Source: AP-15 sp963716115 (GTDB taxonomy: Bacteria > Pseudomonadota > Alphaproteobacteria > ATCC43930 > CGMCC-115725). From it: a DNA stretch of 64,000 nucleotides. Below, piece after piece: positions 9,175 to 18,389 of the stretch. The stretch covers positions 62,001 through 126,000 of the forward strand of contig CAVQSZ010000009.1 of assembly GCA_963716115.1 (NCBI GenBank), read 5' to 3'. Made by a program: the position numbers and the translations under genes. Below the pieces are notes generated by a model. The model was not told where the DNA came from. It saw only the letters and a list, made by a program, of their open reading frames with translations, and made no database searches. Within the stretch, counting starts at the first letter, position 1; every line of letters begins with the position of its first letter.

Positions 9175-10310
9175 TCGAGCTCCTCCATCACGGCCTCGGC
9201 TACATTCTCCCGTTCCTCGTCGTCCTGACCGTGCTCGTCTTTGTTCACGAGTTCGGCCACTACCTGATCGCGCGGTGGAACGGGGTGCGGGTCGAGGTGT
9301 TCTCGATCGGCTTCGGCCCGGAGCTGTTCGGCTGGTTCGACCGCGCCGGGACGCGCTGGAAATTCAGCACGATCCCATTGGGCGGCTACGTCAAGATGTT
9401 CGGCGACAGCGATGTCAGCTCGGGCCTGCCGATTGCCGGGCTCGCCCGCCTGACCCCGGCCGAGCGCGAGGTTTCGTTCCACCACAAACGGCTGCCGCAG
9501 CGGGCGGCCATCGTCGCAGCCGGCCCGGCGGCGAATTTCCTGTTCGCGATTGTGGTCCTGGCCGCCTTGTTCATGACCTTCGGCCAGCCCTTCACCCCGG
9601 CGGAGGTCGGGCAGGTGGTGCCCGGCAGCGCCGCCGAAAAGGCCGGCATCAAGCCCGGCGACGTGATCCTCAGCATCAACGGCGACACGGTTCGGCGCTT
9701 TGAGGATGTCCAGCAGGAGGTCAGCCTCAATCCGGGCGCGCCGATGACCATTGTCGTCAGGCGCGACGGCAACGAGGTGACGGTGCAGGCGACGCCGAAC
9801 CGGGTCGAGCTCAGCGACCGCTTCGGCAACCACTATGAGACCGGGCGCCTCGGCATCGCCCGCAGCGGCATGGATTACGTCCGGCGCGACCCGGCCACCG
9901 CCGTGGTTCAGGCCGGCGCCGAGACCTGGAACATGACCGCCGCCACCTTGCACGCGGTGTGGCAGATGGTCATCGGCGTGCGCGGCACCGACGAGCTCGG
10001 CGGACCGTTGCGCATCGCCCAGATGTCGGGGGAGGTGGCCCAGGGCGGGGTCGTCTCGGTGCTGTGGTTCATGGCCGTGCTGTCGATCAATCTCGGGCTG
10101 ATCAACCTGTTCCCGGTTCCGGTTCTTGACGGCGGCCACCTGCTGTTTTATGCGGCCGAGGCGGTTCGCGGGAAGCCGCTCGGCCATCGCGCCCAGGAAT
10201 ACGGGTTCCGCATCGGCTTGGCGCTGGTGTTTACGTTGATGGTCTTCGCCACCACGAACGATCTCGTCCATCTGGGGATCTGGAGCTGGCTGAAGGGCTT
10301 GGTGACCTGA
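9171..10310 (+). CDS. rseP: RIP metalloprotease RseP
   Basis: RseP is a site-2 intramembrane zinc protease that cleaves anti-sigma factors in the envelope stress response. The 379-residue product has the zinc motif VHEFGHYLIAR in the first membrane helix (about residue 24), IPLGGYVKMFGD, one PDZ domain at about residues 130-205 (VVPGSAAEKAGIKPGDVI), and the C-terminal NLFPVPVLDGGHL motif with the third zinc ligand. The position between dxr and bamA is standard for proteobacteria. The same frame is open into dxr because of the dxr frameshift; the true start is the ATG at 9171. Confidence 0.95.
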   Translation: MIELLHHGLGYILPFLVVLTVLVFVHEFGHYLIARWNGVRVEVFSIGFGPELFGWFDRAGTRWKFSTIPLGGYVKMFGDSDVSSGLPIAGLARLTPAEREVSFHHKRLPQRAAIVAAGPAANFLFAIVVLAALFMTFGQPFTPAEVGQVVPGSAAEKAGIKPGDVILSINGDTVRRFEDVQQEVSLNPGAPMTIVVRRDGNEVTVQATPNRVELSDRFGNHYETGRLGIARSGMDYVRRDPATAVVQAGAETWNMTAATLHAVWQMVIGVRGTDELGGPLRIAQMSGEVAQGGVVSVLWFMAVLSINLGLINLFPVPVLDGGHLLFYAAEAVRGKPLGHRAQEYGFRIGLALVFTLMVFATTNDLVHLGIWSWLKGLVT

Positions 10311-10359
10311 GGGGAACGCAGGCTCGGGGGACCGGCGGCCTGCGGGGGGTGGGGGTGTT

Positions 10360-12780
10360 TTGCGTTGCAACCGTTTGAGCTTTGCGCTGCGGCTGGTCGT
10401 CGGCTTGATTTTGCTGGCTGCGGCCGGCCCGCCGGCGGCGGCGCAATCCGCCAGCCCCGCGCCGCCGGCGCAATCCGCCAGCCCCGCGCCGCCGGCGACC
10501 CGCGCCGCGCCGCCGCCCGGCGGGACGGTCAGCGACATCCGGGTCGAGGGGGTGCAGCGGATCGAGCCGGAAACGGTCCGCTCATATCTGCTGATCCAGC
10601 CGGGTGAGGCCTGGGACGACGAAAAGATCGACCAGTCGCTGAAGGCCCTGTTCGCGACCGGCCTGTTCGCCGACGTCAATCTGAGCCGGGTCGGCAACAC
10701 CTTGGTCGTCAAGGTCGTCGAGAACCCGATCATCAATCGCATCGCCTTCGAAGGCAACCGCAAGATCGACGAAAAGGATCTCGACGTCGGAGATCCAGCT
10801 GCGCCCGCGCGTTGTTTACACCCGCACCCGCGTGCAGAGCCGACGTGAAGCGCATCCTCGACCTCTACCGTCGGCACGGGCGGTTCGGCGCGACCGTCGA
10901 GCCCAAGGTGATCCAGCTTTCGGAAAATCGCGTCGACCTCGTCTTCGAGATCAACGAGGGCGAGTTCACCGGCATCCGCAGCATCAACTTTATCGGCAAC
11001 CGCGCCTTCAGCGAAGGCAAGCTGCGCGGCGTGATCCAGACCAAGGAGAGCCGCTGGTACCGCTTTCTGTCGACCGACGACAGCTACGATCCGGACCGGG
11101 TGACCTATGACCGCGAGCTGCTGCGAAAATTCTATCTGACCGAGGGCTACGCGGATTTTCGGGTGGTCTCGGCGGTGGCCGAGCTGACCCCGGAGCGCAG
11201 CGGGTTCGTCGTTGACCTTCACCGTCGACGAAGGCGAGCGCTACCGCTTCGGGAAGGTCGATGTCAACATCAAGCTCAAGGATCTGCCGGCCGATCAGGT
11301 GCTGCCGCTTTTGACGGTCCATTCGGGCGACTGGTACAACGCCGAAGACGTCGAAAAATCGATCACCGTGCTGACCGACGCGCTCGGCAATCGCGGCTAC
11401 GCCTTTGTGCAGGTCACGCCCGACATCAACCGCAACCGCGAAGACCACACCGTCGACATCACCTTCAATGTCGAGGAGGGGCCGCAGGTCTATGTCGAGC
11501 GGATCGACATCGTCGGCAACGTGCGCACTCTCGACAAGGTGATCCGGCGCGAGTTCCAGCTCGTCGAGGGCGATGCCTTCAACACCACCAAGATGCAGCG
11601 CTCGCAGCAGCGCATCAAGAACCTCGGCTTTTTCAAGAAGGTCGAGGTCACCAACGCCCAGGGGTCGGCGCCCGACAAAACCGTGGTCACGGTCGAGGTC
11701 GAAGAGCAGTCGACCGGCGAGCTGTCGCTCGGGCTGGGCTTCTCGACCAGTGACGGCCCGCTCGCCGACATCAACATCCGCGAGCGGAACTTTCTCGGCC
11801 GCGGCCAGGATTTGCGTCTCGGCGCGGTGGTTTCGCTGCGCTCGCAGCAGATCGACCTCAGCTTCACCGAGCCGTATTTCCTCGACCGGAACATCGCCGC
11901 GGGCGTGGACCTGTTCGAAATCAAGACCAGCCCGACCGCCAACTTCTTTTCGGGCGTGATCCCCCCCTATCAGCAATTCTCCTACGGCGGGGCGCTTCGC
12001 GCCGGTTACCAGATCAGCGACAATTTGCGCCAGACGCTGAAATACACGGCGCGATCCGACGACATCACCAACATCCAGCCCGGCACCTCGCTGTTCATCG
12101 TGCTGCAGGCGGGGACGCACGCCACCTCGTCGATCGGACAGGTGCTGCTCTACGATCGCCGCGACGACCGGCTCGAGCCGACCGCCGGCTATTTCGCCTC
12201 GCTGGGCACCGATTTCGCCGGCGTCGGCTTTGGCGTCGACTATTTCCGCGCCAAGGTAAATTTCGGCTATTATTATTCTGTGGCGCCGGACTGGGTGCTG
12301 AGCTTCACCGGGGAAGTCGGCAACATTTTCGGCTGGGGCGGGCAGCAGGTGCTGATCCAGGACCGTTTCTTCGTCGGCGGCGACAATCTGCGCGGCTTTC
12401 AGGACGCCGGCATCGGGCCGCGCGATTCGGTTACCGGCGACGCCCTCGGCGGCCAGAAATATTACGTCGGATCGGTAACCCTGGGCGTGCCGCTCGGCCT
12501 GCCCAAGGAGCTCGGCGTGAGCGGGCGGGTGTTCACCGATTTCGGCACGCTTTACCACATCGAGCCGACCAACCTCGTCTTGACGCCGGCGCAGCTGGCG
12601 TCGGTGGGCGGGGTGCAGCCGCAAGTGGAGCAGTCGCCGGCGACCCGCGTCAGCGCCGGGATCGGCGTGTCGTGGAAATCTCCGGTCGGCCCCATCCGCC
12701 TCGATCTCGCTGTTCCGATCCGCAGAGAATCGTTCGATAAGACGCAGTTTTTCCGAGTCAGCTTTGGCACGAGGTTTTGA
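10360..12780 (+). CDS. bamA: outer-membrane assembly factor BamA (three frameshifts)
   Basis: BamA inserts beta-barrel proteins into the outer membrane. A signal peptide is followed by a Pro/Ala linker, five POTRA domains (the first around VSDIRVEGVQRIEPETV) and a C-terminal barrel ending in FRVSFGTRF with the terminal Phe. The reading frame breaks three times, each explained by one extra base: about 10789, 10841 and 11211. Restored, the protein has 805 residues, a normal length, and its TGA overlaps the skp ATG. The start is a TTG at 10360 after a G-rich stretch. Since the gene is essential, sequence error is the likely reason. Confidence 0.93.
10441..10494 (+). repeat. bamA: 27-bp tandem duplication in the bamA linker
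   Basis: Two identical 27-bp units lie back to back just after the signal peptide of BamA and encode a repeated nine-residue AQSASPAPP stretch. It is a low-complexity linker before POTRA1 and probably neutral. Confidence 0.8.
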
Positions 12781-13481
12781 TGTCCGCCTGCTCCCTTCGC
12801 ACTGCGCTGCTTCTGCCGGCCCTGTTCTGCGGCATCGTCGGCGGCGCGGCCGCGCAAGCGCCCCCGACCCCGCCCGCGGCGCCCGCCCAGCAACCGCCGG
12901 CGCAGCAGCCGCCGACCCCGGCGGCCGCGGCCCCGTCGCCGCAGATCTTGACGGTCCTGGTGGTCGATGTTCAGGCGCTGCTGCAGAATTCCAAGGCGGC
13001 CAAGATGGTGCGCGGCCAGATCGAGCAGAAGCGCACCGAGTACACCAAGGAGATTTCGCACGACGAAGAGACGTTGCGCGCCGAGCGGGACGCGCTGCAG
13101 CGGCAGCAAGGCTCGATATCGGCCGAGGCCCTCAACAAGAAAGGCCGAGAATTTCAGCAAAAGGTCAATGATCTCGACAAGAACGTCCAGAGCAAGCGGC
13201 AGGCGCTCGAAAAATCCAATAACGAGGCGCTTCAAAAGATCCAAGAAGTGATGCTCAAAATCATCACCGATATCACCAAGCAGCGAAAAGCGAACCTGGT
13301 CTTTCAGCGATCCGACCTGGTGCTGTTCGATCAGGGGTTCGACGTCACCGACGAGGTTCTGCAAAAGCTCGACGAGCAATTGCCTACGCTGTCGGTCAAT
13401 TTCGTCGCCCCGGCGCCGCCGCCGACGGCCAACGCCGCGCCGCCGCCGAGCAACCCGCCGGCGAAAGGCAAGAAGAAGTAG
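12780..13481 (+). CDS. skp: OmpH/Skp-family periplasmic chaperone
   Basis: The 233-residue product has an N-terminal signal peptide, a Pro/Ala/Gln-rich linker to about residue 55 and a Skp domain with a small core strand (LTVLVVDVQALLQ) and a long charged coiled coil at about residues 75-165 that would form the tentacles. A Pro/Ala tail ends in Lys residues. Skp holds unfolded outer-membrane proteins in the periplasm before BamA. The gene overlaps bamA by one base (TGATG). Length is above the E. coli protein because of the two linkers. Confidence 0.88.
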   Translation: MSACSLRTALLLPALFCGIVGGAAAQAPPTPPAAPAQQPPAQQPPTPAAAAPSPQILTVLVVDVQALLQNSKAAKMVRGQIEQKRTEYTKEISHDEETLRAERDALQRQQGSISAEALNKKGREFQQKVNDLDKNVQSKRQALEKSNNEALQKIQEVMLKIITDITKQRKANLVFQRSDLVLFDQGFDVTDEVLQKLDEQLPTLSVNFVAPAPPPTANAAPPPSNPPAKGKKK

Positions 13482-13509
13482 GGCGGAAAGCCCCGCCGCG
13501 ACCCGGGAC

Positions 13510-14535
13510 ATGGCGGATTCGCGCTTCTTCGATCGCGCCGGGCCGTTCACGCTCGATGCGCTCGCCGCGTTGAGCGGCGCCGAGCTGCTGCATCCGGCGG
13601 ACGGGGGGCGCCTGTGCCGCGATGTCGCGCCGCTCGAAACCGCGGGACCCGAAGACCTGACCTTTCTCGACAACCGCAAATACCTTGAAGCGTTCGCCCG
13701 CTCCGCCGCCGGCGCCGCGTTCGTCGATCAAAGAGCCGTGGGCCATGCGCCGCCGGCGATGGCGCTGCTCGTCAGCAGGGAGCCCTACAAGGCCTACGCG
13801 CGCGCTGCGCAGGCCTTCTACCCCGCGCCGCCCGTCGTTCCCCGGCGGGCAGCCGTCGGCGATCATCGATCCCGCCGCCGTTGTGCCCGAGGATTGCGAT
13901 ATCGGCCCCAATGTCGTCGTCGAGGCGGGGGCCGAGCTCGGCCGGCGCTGCCGGGTCGGCGCCAACACGGTGGTTGCGGCCGGGGTCGTGGTCGGCGACG
14001 ACTGCCGCATCGGCGCCAATGTCACGTTGAGCCACTGCCTGATCGGGTCGCGCGTGGTGCTGCACCCGGGCGTGCGCATCGGTCAGGAAGGCTTCGGCTT
14101 CGCGCCCGATCCGACGGGTCCGGTCAAGGTGCCGCAGCTCGGGCGCGTCGTGATCGGCGACGATGTCGATATCGGCGCCAACACGACGATCGACCGCGGC
14201 TCCGGCCACGACACCGTGATCGGGGCCGGGTCGATGATTGATAATCTGGTGCAGATCGGGCACAACGTCGTCCTCGGCCGCTGCTGCGTTCTCGCCGGCC
14301 AGGTCGGCATTTCCGGGAGCACCAGGCTCGGCGACTTCGTCATGATCGGCGGGCAGGGCGGGCTTCGCCGGGCATCTGCAGATCGGCAGCGGCGCGCGGA
14401 TCGCCGCCAAGAGCGGGCGTGATGCGCGACGTGCCGGCCGGCGCCACGGTGTGCGGCAGCCCGGCGGTCCCGATGGCCCAGTTCATGCGGCAAACGGCCG
14501 TGGTGCAGCGTCTCGCCAGGAAAAAGGACGGGTGA
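13510..14535 (+). CDS. lpxD: UDP-3-O-acylglucosamine N-acyltransferase LpxD (three frameshifts)
   Basis: LpxD adds the second acyl chain in lipid A synthesis. The N-terminal uridine-binding domain (PLETAGPEDLTFLDN near residue 40) is followed by left-handed beta-helix hexapeptides (CDIGPNVVVEAGAELG) and the conserved IGQEGFGFAPD segment; the catalytic His lies in the MIDNLVQIGHNV strand. The frame breaks at about 13858, 14363 and 14417, each by one extra G or C. The corrected protein has 340 residues and its stop overlaps the fabZ ATG (TGATG). The breaks fall in a gene normally essential for lipid A, so sequence error is likely. Confidence 0.92.
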
Positions 14536-15005
14536 TGATCGATCCGGCCTGCGCCGACGACCAAGCGATCCAGCTCGATGTTCAGCGGATCATGGAAATG
14601 ATCCCGCATCGCCATCCGTTTCTGATGATCGACAAGGTCGTCGACGTCGTGGCCAACGAGCGGGCGACCGGGATCAAGAACGTGTCGATCAACGAGAATT
14701 TTTTTCAGGGGCATTTCCCGGCGCGGCCGGTGATGCCGGGCGTGCTGATCATCGAGGCGATGGCGCAGACCGCGGCCGTCCTCGTCGTCCACACCCTGGG
14801 TCCGGAATCGGAGGGCAAGCTCGTCTATTTCATGAGCGTCGACAATGCCCGCTTTCGCCGCCCGGTCTTTCCCGGCGACCGGCTCGACGTTCACGTCGTC
14901 AAGCAGCGACGGCGCGGCAATGTATGGAAGTTCGAAGGCCACGCCAGGGTCGGGGCCAATCTGATGGCCGAAGCGGTCTTCGCCGCGATGATCCTGGACG
15001 AATAG
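14535..15005 (+). CDS. fabZ: 3-hydroxyacyl-ACP dehydratase FabZ
   Basis: FabZ dehydrates beta-hydroxyacyl-ACP in fatty acid elongation. The 156-residue hot-dog protein has the catalytic His in IPHRHPFLMIDKV, the NFFQGHFPARPVMPGVL loop and the catalytic Glu in IIEAMAQTAAV. Length is normal. It is placed between lpxD and lpxA, where it shares the hydroxyacyl-ACP pool with lipid A synthesis. The start overlaps the lpxD stop. Confidence 0.95.
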   Translation: MIDPACADDQAIQLDVQRIMEMIPHRHPFLMIDKVVDVVANERATGIKNVSINENFFQGHFPARPVMPGVLIIEAMAQTAAVLVVHTLGPESEGKLVYFMSVDNARFRRPVFPGDRLDVHVVKQRRRGNVWKFEGHARVGANLMAEAVFAAMILDE

Positions 15006-15014
15006 ACGGGAGCC

Positions 15015-15815
15015 ATGGCGCAGATCCACCCTACGGCCATCGTCGCGCCGGGCGCGCAACTGGCCGATGACGCCGCTATCGGCCCCTATTGCGTGATCGG
15101 CGAGCATGTGGTGCTCGGCCCCGGGGTCAGCCTCAAATCCCACGTCGTCATCGACGGGCGCACGACGATCGGCGAGCGCACCTGCATCTTCCCGTTTGCC
15201 TCGATCGGGCACGAGACGCAGGATTTGAAATACGCCGGCGAGCCGTCCCTGCTCGAGATCGGCCGCGACAACACGATCCGCGAGCATGTGACGATCAATC
15301 CCGGCACCACCGGCGGCGGCATGGTCACCCGCGTCGGCAATCATTGCCTGCTGATGGTTGGCGCGCATGTCGCGCATGACTGCCGGATCGGCGATCACGT
15401 GATCCTCGTCAACAACGCGACGCTCGGCGGCCATGTCGTGATCGAGGATTATGCGATCCTCGGCGGGCTTTCTGCGGTGCACCAATTCGTCCGGATCGGC
15501 AAGCACTCGATGATCGGCGGCATGTCGGGGGTCGAGCGCGACGTGATCCCCTATGGGCTGGTGATGGGCGACCGGGCGCGGCTGACCGGGCTCAACATCA
15601 TCGGCATGCAGCGCCGCGGCTTCAGCCGGGAGGACATCCAGGGGCTGCGCAACGCCTATCAGTTCCTGTTCTTTTCCGAAGGCACGCTGAGCGACCGGGT
15701 CAACGAGGCCGCCGACCGCTTCGCCGGGGTCGCACCGGCCGAGGACATCATCGCCTTTATCCGCGCCGATTCGAGCCGCGCCATCTGCCAGCCGAAGGAG
15801 GCCAATGGCGGATAG
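15015..15815 (+). CDS. lpxA: UDP-N-acetylglucosamine acyltransferase
   Basis: LpxA carries out the first step of lipid A synthesis, transferring a 3-hydroxyacyl chain to UDP-GlcNAc. The 266-residue protein is a left-handed beta helix of hexapeptide repeats from IHPTAIVAPGAQLADDAAIG onward, with the catalytic His in the segment LLMVGAHVAHDC and the GLSAVHQFVRIG strand, and a helical C-terminal domain (NIIGMQRRGFSREDI). Length is normal. Its end overlaps lpxI by 11 bases. Confidence 0.96.
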   Translation: MAQIHPTAIVAPGAQLADDAAIGPYCVIGEHVVLGPGVSLKSHVVIDGRTTIGERTCIFPFASIGHETQDLKYAGEPSLLEIGRDNTIREHVTINPGTTGGGMVTRVGNHCLLMVGAHVAHDCRIGDHVILVNNATLGGHVVIEDYAILGGLSAVHQFVRIGKHSMIGGMSGVERDVIPYGLVMGDRARLTGLNIIGMQRRGFSREDIQGLRNAYQFLFFSEGTLSDRVNEAADRFAGVAPAEDIIAFIRADSSRAICQPKEANGG

Positions 15816-16656
15816 GCCAATGGCGGATAGGCCGGAGGCGACGCGGCTGGGCATCGTCGCCGGCGATGGCGGGCTGCCGCGGCGCCTCGTCGAATCGTGC
15901 CGCGCCGCCGGGCGCGACGTCTTCGTCCTCGCCCTCGAAGGCGCCGCCGAGCCGAGCGCCGTCGCCGACGTGCCGCATGCCTGGTGCCGCATCGGCGCGG
16001 CCGCGGCGGGGCTGGCGATCCTGCGCCAAAACGGCGTCGGCGAGCTGGTGCTGGCCGGCGGCGTTCGCCGCCCCTCGCTCGCCGCGCTGCGGCCGGACTG
16101 GCGCGCGGCAAAGCTCTTCGCCCGCATCGGCTACCGGGCGCTCGGCGACGACGGCCTCTTGTCGGCGGTCGTCGCCGAGCTCGAGCGCGAGGGGTTTCGG
16201 GTGGTCGGCCCGGAGGAGATCCTCGGCGGCGGCGGCCTCGCCCCCGCCGGCCCGCTCGGCGCCCATCGTCCGGACGCGCAGGCCGCGGCCGACATCGAGC
16301 ACGGGCTGCGCGTCGCTCGCGCCCTCGGCGCGCTCGACATCGGCCAGGCGGTCGTGGTCCAGCAGGGCCTCGTGCTCGGGGTCGAGGCGATCGAGGGCAC
16401 CGACGAGATGCTGCGGCGCTGCGCCCTGCTCCGCCGCGAGGGGCCGGGCGGCGTCCTCGTCAAGATCGAGAAGCCGGGTCAGGAGCAGCGCGCCGACCGG
16501 CCGGTGATCGGGCCGCGCACGGTCGCGCTCGCGGCCGAGGCCGGGTTGCGCGGCATTGCGGTCGAGGCCGGGGCGACGATCGTCGTCGATCGCGAAGAGG
16601 TCGCCGCCGCCGCCGACCGCGCCGGCCTGTTCGTGGTCGGCGTCCGACCGGTGTGA
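15805..16656 (+). CDS. lpxI: UDP-2,3-diacylglucosamine diphosphatase LpxI
   Basis: LpxI (DUF1009) cleaves UDP-2,3-diacylglucosamine to lipid X; it replaces LpxH in most alphaproteobacteria. The 283-residue product starts its core with LGIVAGDGGLPRRLVESC, has the GRPSL-like GGVRRPSLAAL block, the DDGLLSAVVAELEREGF block and the C-terminal VEAIEGTDEML and VKIEKPGQEQRADRPVIGP segments. The first 15 bases of the gene are duplicated, giving an N-terminal MADRPMADRP; the first ATG has GGAGG upstream, the second (15820) is also possible. It overlaps lpxB by four bases. Confidence 0.92.
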   Translation: MADRPMADRPEATRLGIVAGDGGLPRRLVESCRAAGRDVFVLALEGAAEPSAVADVPHAWCRIGAAAAGLAILRQNGVGELVLAGGVRRPSLAALRPDWRAAKLFARIGYRALGDDGLLSAVVAELEREGFRVVGPEEILGGGGLAPAGPLGAHRPDAQAAADIEHGLRVARALGALDIGQAVVVQQGLVLGVEAIEGTDEMLRRCALLRREGPGGVLVKIEKPGQEQRADRPVIGPRTVALAAEAGLRGIAVEAGATIVVDREEVAAAADRAGLFVVGVRPV

Positions 16657-17846
16657 GCGAGCCCGCTCCGTTCATCTTCATCGTCGCCGGCGAGCCCTCG
16701 GGCGATGCGCTCGGCGCCGCCCTGATCGCGGCGTTGAAGCAGCGCACCGGCGGCAATCTGCGGCTGGCCGGGGTCGGCGGCGAGCGGATGCGGGATCAAG
16801 GCCTCGACAGCCTCGTCCCGCTGGGCGATCTCGCGGTGATGGGGGTGGCCGAGGTGCTGCCGAGGGCGCCGGCGATCCTGCGCCGGGTGCGCCAGACGGT
16901 GGCGGCGGTGCGCGCGCTGCGGCCCGACGCGGTCGTCACGATCGACAGCTCCGGGTTCAGCTGGCGCATCGCGCAGCGCCTGCGCCGGCGCGGCGAGACC
17001 GTGGCGCTCATCCATTACGTGGCGCCGATGGTGTGGGCCTGGCGCGGCGGCCGGGCGCGGCGCATGGCGCGCTGGTACGACCATCTGATGACCTTGCTGC
17101 CGTTCGAGCCGCCCTATTTCGAGCGGGTCGGGCTGTCCTGCCGCTTTGTCGGCCATCCGGTTCTCGAAAGCGGCGCCGGGCAAGGCGACGCCGCGCGGTT
17201 CCGCAAGACGCACGGTCTCGCCGAGGACGAGCTGTTGATCACGGTATTGCCGGGCAGCCGGCGCGGCGAGGTGCGCCGCCTGCTGCCGATCTTCGGCGGC
17301 GCGCTCGCGCTGCTGCGGCGGCGGACCGGGCCCTTCCGGGTCGTCGCGCCAACCGTTGCGACCGTCGCGGCGACCGTCGCCGAAGCGGTGCGGTCCTGGC
17401 CCGGAGCGCCGATCGTCGTGCACGACCCGCAGCAGAAATACGACGCCTTCGCCGCCAGCCGCGCGGCGCTGGCTGCGTCCGGCACGGTGGCGCTCGAGCT
17501 GGCGCTCGCCCGGCTGCCGATGGTCGTCGGCTATCGCCTGAACCCGCTGACCGAGAAGCTGCTCGATCGCGTCCTCAAGGTGCGGCAGGTCAATCTGGTC
17601 AACCTGCTGCTGGGGGAGACGCTGGTCTGCGAGCTGCTGGGCCCGAGCTGCACCGCCGAACGCGTCGCGGCCGAGCTTGCGATCCTGGTCGCCGACGAGC
17701 GGGTTCGCGAGCGGCACCGACGGGGTTATGATGAAGCGATGCGGCGCCTTCGGGTGGGCGGCGTGGCCCCCAGCCTGCGCGCCGCGGATCAGGTTCTCGA
17801 AATCGTCGCTGCCCGGCGGCGCCCGCTGACGAAGGAGTTGACATGA
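16653..17846 (+). CDS. lpxB: lipid-A-disaccharide synthase
   Basis: LpxB joins lipid X and UDP-diacylglucosamine to the lipid A disaccharide. The 397-residue GT19 protein starts with FIFIVAGEPSGDALGAALI, carries IDSSGFSWRIAQRL near residue 92, HYVAPMVWAWRGGRARRMA near residue 115 and the C-terminal SGTVALELALARLPMVVGYR donor-site block. The GTG at 16653 overlaps the lpxI stop (GTGA) and gives the family N-terminus. It overlaps gloA by four bases. Confidence 0.95.
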   Translation: MSEPAPFIFIVAGEPSGDALGAALIAALKQRTGGNLRLAGVGGERMRDQGLDSLVPLGDLAVMGVAEVLPRAPAILRRVRQTVAAVRALRPDAVVTIDSSGFSWRIAQRLRRRGETVALIHYVAPMVWAWRGGRARRMARWYDHLMTLLPFEPPYFERVGLSCRFVGHPVLESGAGQGDAARFRKTHGLAEDELLITVLPGSRRGEVRRLLPIFGGALALLRRRTGPFRVVAPTVATVAATVAEAVRSWPGAPIVVHDPQQKYDAFAASRAALAASGTVALELALARLPMVVGYRLNPLTEKLLDRVLKVRQVNLVNLLLGETLVCELLGPSCTAERVAAELAILVADERVRERHRRGYDEAMRRLRVGGVAPSLRAADQVLEIVAARRRPLTKELT

Positions 17847-18253
17847 CCACAGCCGACACCGACAAGTTCCGCTACCTGCACACGATGATCCGGGTCCGCG
17901 ACCTCGACGCCTCGCTCAAATTCTATACCGAGCAGCTCGGGATGAATGTGCTGCGCCGGCGCGACTACCCGAGCGGCAAGTTCACCCTCGCCTTTGTCGG
18001 CTACGGCGACGAGGCCGACCATACCGTGATCGAGCTGACCCACAATTGGGAGCAGGCCGAGCCGTACAATCTCGGCAGCGCCTTCGGCCATCTGGCGCTC
18101 GGCGTGCCCGATGTCTACCAGACCTGCGAGCGCCTCGCCGCGGCCGGCGTCAAGATCCCGCGGCCGGCCGGGCCGATGGCGCATGGCGGCTCGGTCATCG
18201 CCTTCATCGAGGACCCCGACGGCTACCGCATCGAGCTGGTGCAGCGCAGTTAG
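17843..18253 (+). CDS. gloA: lactoylglutathione lyase (glyoxalase I)
   Basis: The 136-residue protein converts the methylglyoxal-glutathione hemithioacetal to S-lactoylglutathione. The fold is a two-module vicinal oxygen chelate. Metal ligands fit HTMIRVRDLD (His), VIELTHNW (Glu), FGHLALGV (His) and YRIELVQR (Glu). Length is normal for the bacterial Ni2+ type. It overlaps lpxB by four bases, so it is the last gene of the long operon by position; whether this coupling has meaning for lipid A is not known. Confidence 0.93.
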   Translation: MTTADTDKFRYLHTMIRVRDLDASLKFYTEQLGMNVLRRRDYPSGKFTLAFVGYGDEADHTVIELTHNWEQAEPYNLGSAFGHLALGVPDVYQTCERLAAAGVKIPRPAGPMAHGGSVIAFIEDPDGYRIELVQRS

Positions 18254-18389
18254 TTAGCTGCCGCCTCGACCCTCGGGCCGGAAATTCGAGAGGATCGGTC
18301 GGCTGGCGTGAAGCGGTTCACATTCGGCCGGGACGCGGTCGTTGTACCGTCCTTGAACCGAGACCAGTCTTTGACGGAAGAGCAAGCCG

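Noticed and set aside
9081..11222. A 713-codon reverse-strand open frame across rseP and bamA
   Set aside because: It is antisense to well supported genes and has the composition of a shadow frame.
9060..14417. Programmed +1 ribosomal frameshifting as the reason for the broken envelope genes
   Set aside because: The sites share no slippery sequence or downstream structure, occur three times in one gene, and close homologues are read in one frame; error is simpler.
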